A DNA stretch of 31,696 bases from an uncultured Granulicatella sp. (GTDB taxonomy: Bacteria; Bacillota; Bacilli; Lactobacillales; Aerococcaceae): NCBI RefSeq assembly GCF_938030755.1, contig NZ_CALHIF010000021.1:1-31696 (forward strand), read 5' to 3'. This document shows, piece after piece, positions 31,111 to 31,696 of the stretch (position 1 is its first letter; each line of letters opens with the position of its first letter). The position numbers and the translations under genes are program-made. The notes under the pieces were generated by a model. The model did not search any database and was not told where the DNA came from. It saw nothing but the letters and a program-made list of their open reading frames with translations.

Positions 31111-31696
31111 GTGAACAAGTTAAAACCTTATTTAAAGCCGTATCTGAAAGAAACAATATTGGCACCTTTATTTAAATTATTCGAGGCAATTTTGGAGTTA
31201 TTAGTACCGCTTATTATGGCGGTCATTATCGACAAAGGAATTGAAAACAGGGATACTGCGCTAATTCTCCAACAAGGAGCGATTCTTATTGGACTCGGAA
31301 TTCTTGGCGTAGCCGTGTCGATTACCGCACAATATTATGCGGCAAAGGCAGCAACTGGATTTACCTCCGATGTGAGACAGGCACTCTTTTCAAAAATTCA
31401 ATACTTTAGCTTCTCGCAACTCGATGCGATTGGAAATGATACTTTGCTAACGCGTTTGACGAGCGATATGAATCTCGTGCAAAACGGATTAAACATCGCG
31501 CTTCGTCTGTTGCTTCGTTCACCGTTTATCGTCGGTGGAGCGATTGTGATGGCCTTTGTTGTGAATGTGGAAATGGCATGGACGTTTGCCATCACAGTTC
31601 CAATCTTAGCAGTCGTCGTATTCGGAATTATTTACTGGACAATTCCAATGTATCGCCGGGTTCAAGGGCAACTAGATCGTATTATGCGTCTCGTGC
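31111..31696 (+). CDS. ABC exporter, membrane domain (3' end outside window)
   Basis: 195 codons in the window, open to its end. The start is GTG at 31111 (MNKLKPYLKPYLKET), seven bases after AAAAGGGAG. At least three membrane helices are visible (about 17-40, 55-75, 133-155, with a fourth beginning near 160), in the ABC_membrane type I exporter pattern. Typical pieces are PLIMAVIIDKGIENRD after the first helix, VRQALFSKIQYFSFSQLD, and NDTLLTRLTSDMNLVQNG, the intracellular coupling-helix region. This fits half of a heterodimeric multidrug/lipid-type exporter (YheI/YheH, LmrCD class). The ATPase domain lies beyond the window, so substrate and class stay open. Confidence 0.85.
   Translation, partial: MNKLKPYLKPYLKETILAPLFKLFEAILELLVPLIMAVIIDKGIENRDTALILQQGAILIGLGILGVAVSITAQYYAAKAATGFTSDVRQALFSKIQYFSFSQLDAIGNDTLLTRLTSDMNLVQNGLNIALRLLLRSPFIVGGAIVMAFVVNVEMAWTFAITVPILAVVVFGIIYWTIPMYRRVQGQLDRIMRLV

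Noticed and set aside
1..31696. CRISPR array, insertion sequence or prophage
   Set aside because: No regularly spaced direct repeats, transposase, integrase or phage structural gene was found; the dispersed repeats carry no coding capacity.

Overview
The window reads as chromosome of a low-GC Gram-positive coccus or rod of the order Lactobacillales. The reasons are strong AGGAGG-type ribosome sites, sigma-A promoters of TTGnnn-17-TAtaAT form, lactococcal/streptococcal-type Opp and Ami peptide transporters, and the Bacillales/Lactobacillales gene order ylaN-ftsW-ylbG ... rsmD-coaD-ylbL(sepM)-comEA-comEC-holA-rpsT. A Carnobacteriaceae-like genus such as Granulicatella is a reasonable guess, but I cannot prove it from the sequence.

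Layout. Positions 1-1180 hold two copies of a dispersed structured repeat on either side of a minus-strand membrane-protein gene. Positions 1183-2994 are ylaN-ftsW-ylbG (iron/Fur-related factor, septal peptidoglycan polymerase, small conserved protein), ending in a bidirectional terminator shared with a small minus-strand membrane gene. From 3500 to 18039 lies a large peptide-uptake island. It holds an Ami/Opp-type transporter core without its own binding protein (oppB-oppC-oppD-oppF), an isolated acyl carrier protein gene, three separately transcribed lipoprotein binding-protein genes (the last two are close paralogues), and a second complete transporter core in the other gene order (oppD-oppF-oppB-oppC). 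Two small genes follow: an acidic YbjN-like protein and a membrane-anchored NusG-domain-II protein.

From 19583 the conserved block resumes: rsmD, coaD, a PDZ/Lon-type protease, comEA, comEC, holA, and a membrane-anchored protein with a ribosomal L7/L12 C-terminal-like domain. Then come a convergent rpsT (UUG start), the probable operon uvrB - MmcQ/YjbR-like gene - asd, and the first 195 codons of an ABC exporter cut by the window end.

The island at about 3.0-19.5 kb interrupts a gene neighbourhood (ylbG-rsmD) that is normally contiguous. It gives the cell two peptide importers and three receptors, which suits a fastidious, amino-acid-auxotrophic organism. The receptor genes and the second core each have their own promoter, and each promoter carries a different palindrome or inverted repeat.

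The least explained feature is a family of about 110-270 bp foldback elements, five copies in 31.7 kb and always intergenic. They have a conserved core, an inner hairpin whose two arms change together between copies, and long, mostly copy-specific outer arms. I do not recognise this family. I see no CRISPR array, tRNA, rRNA, transposase, phage gene or plasmid origin.
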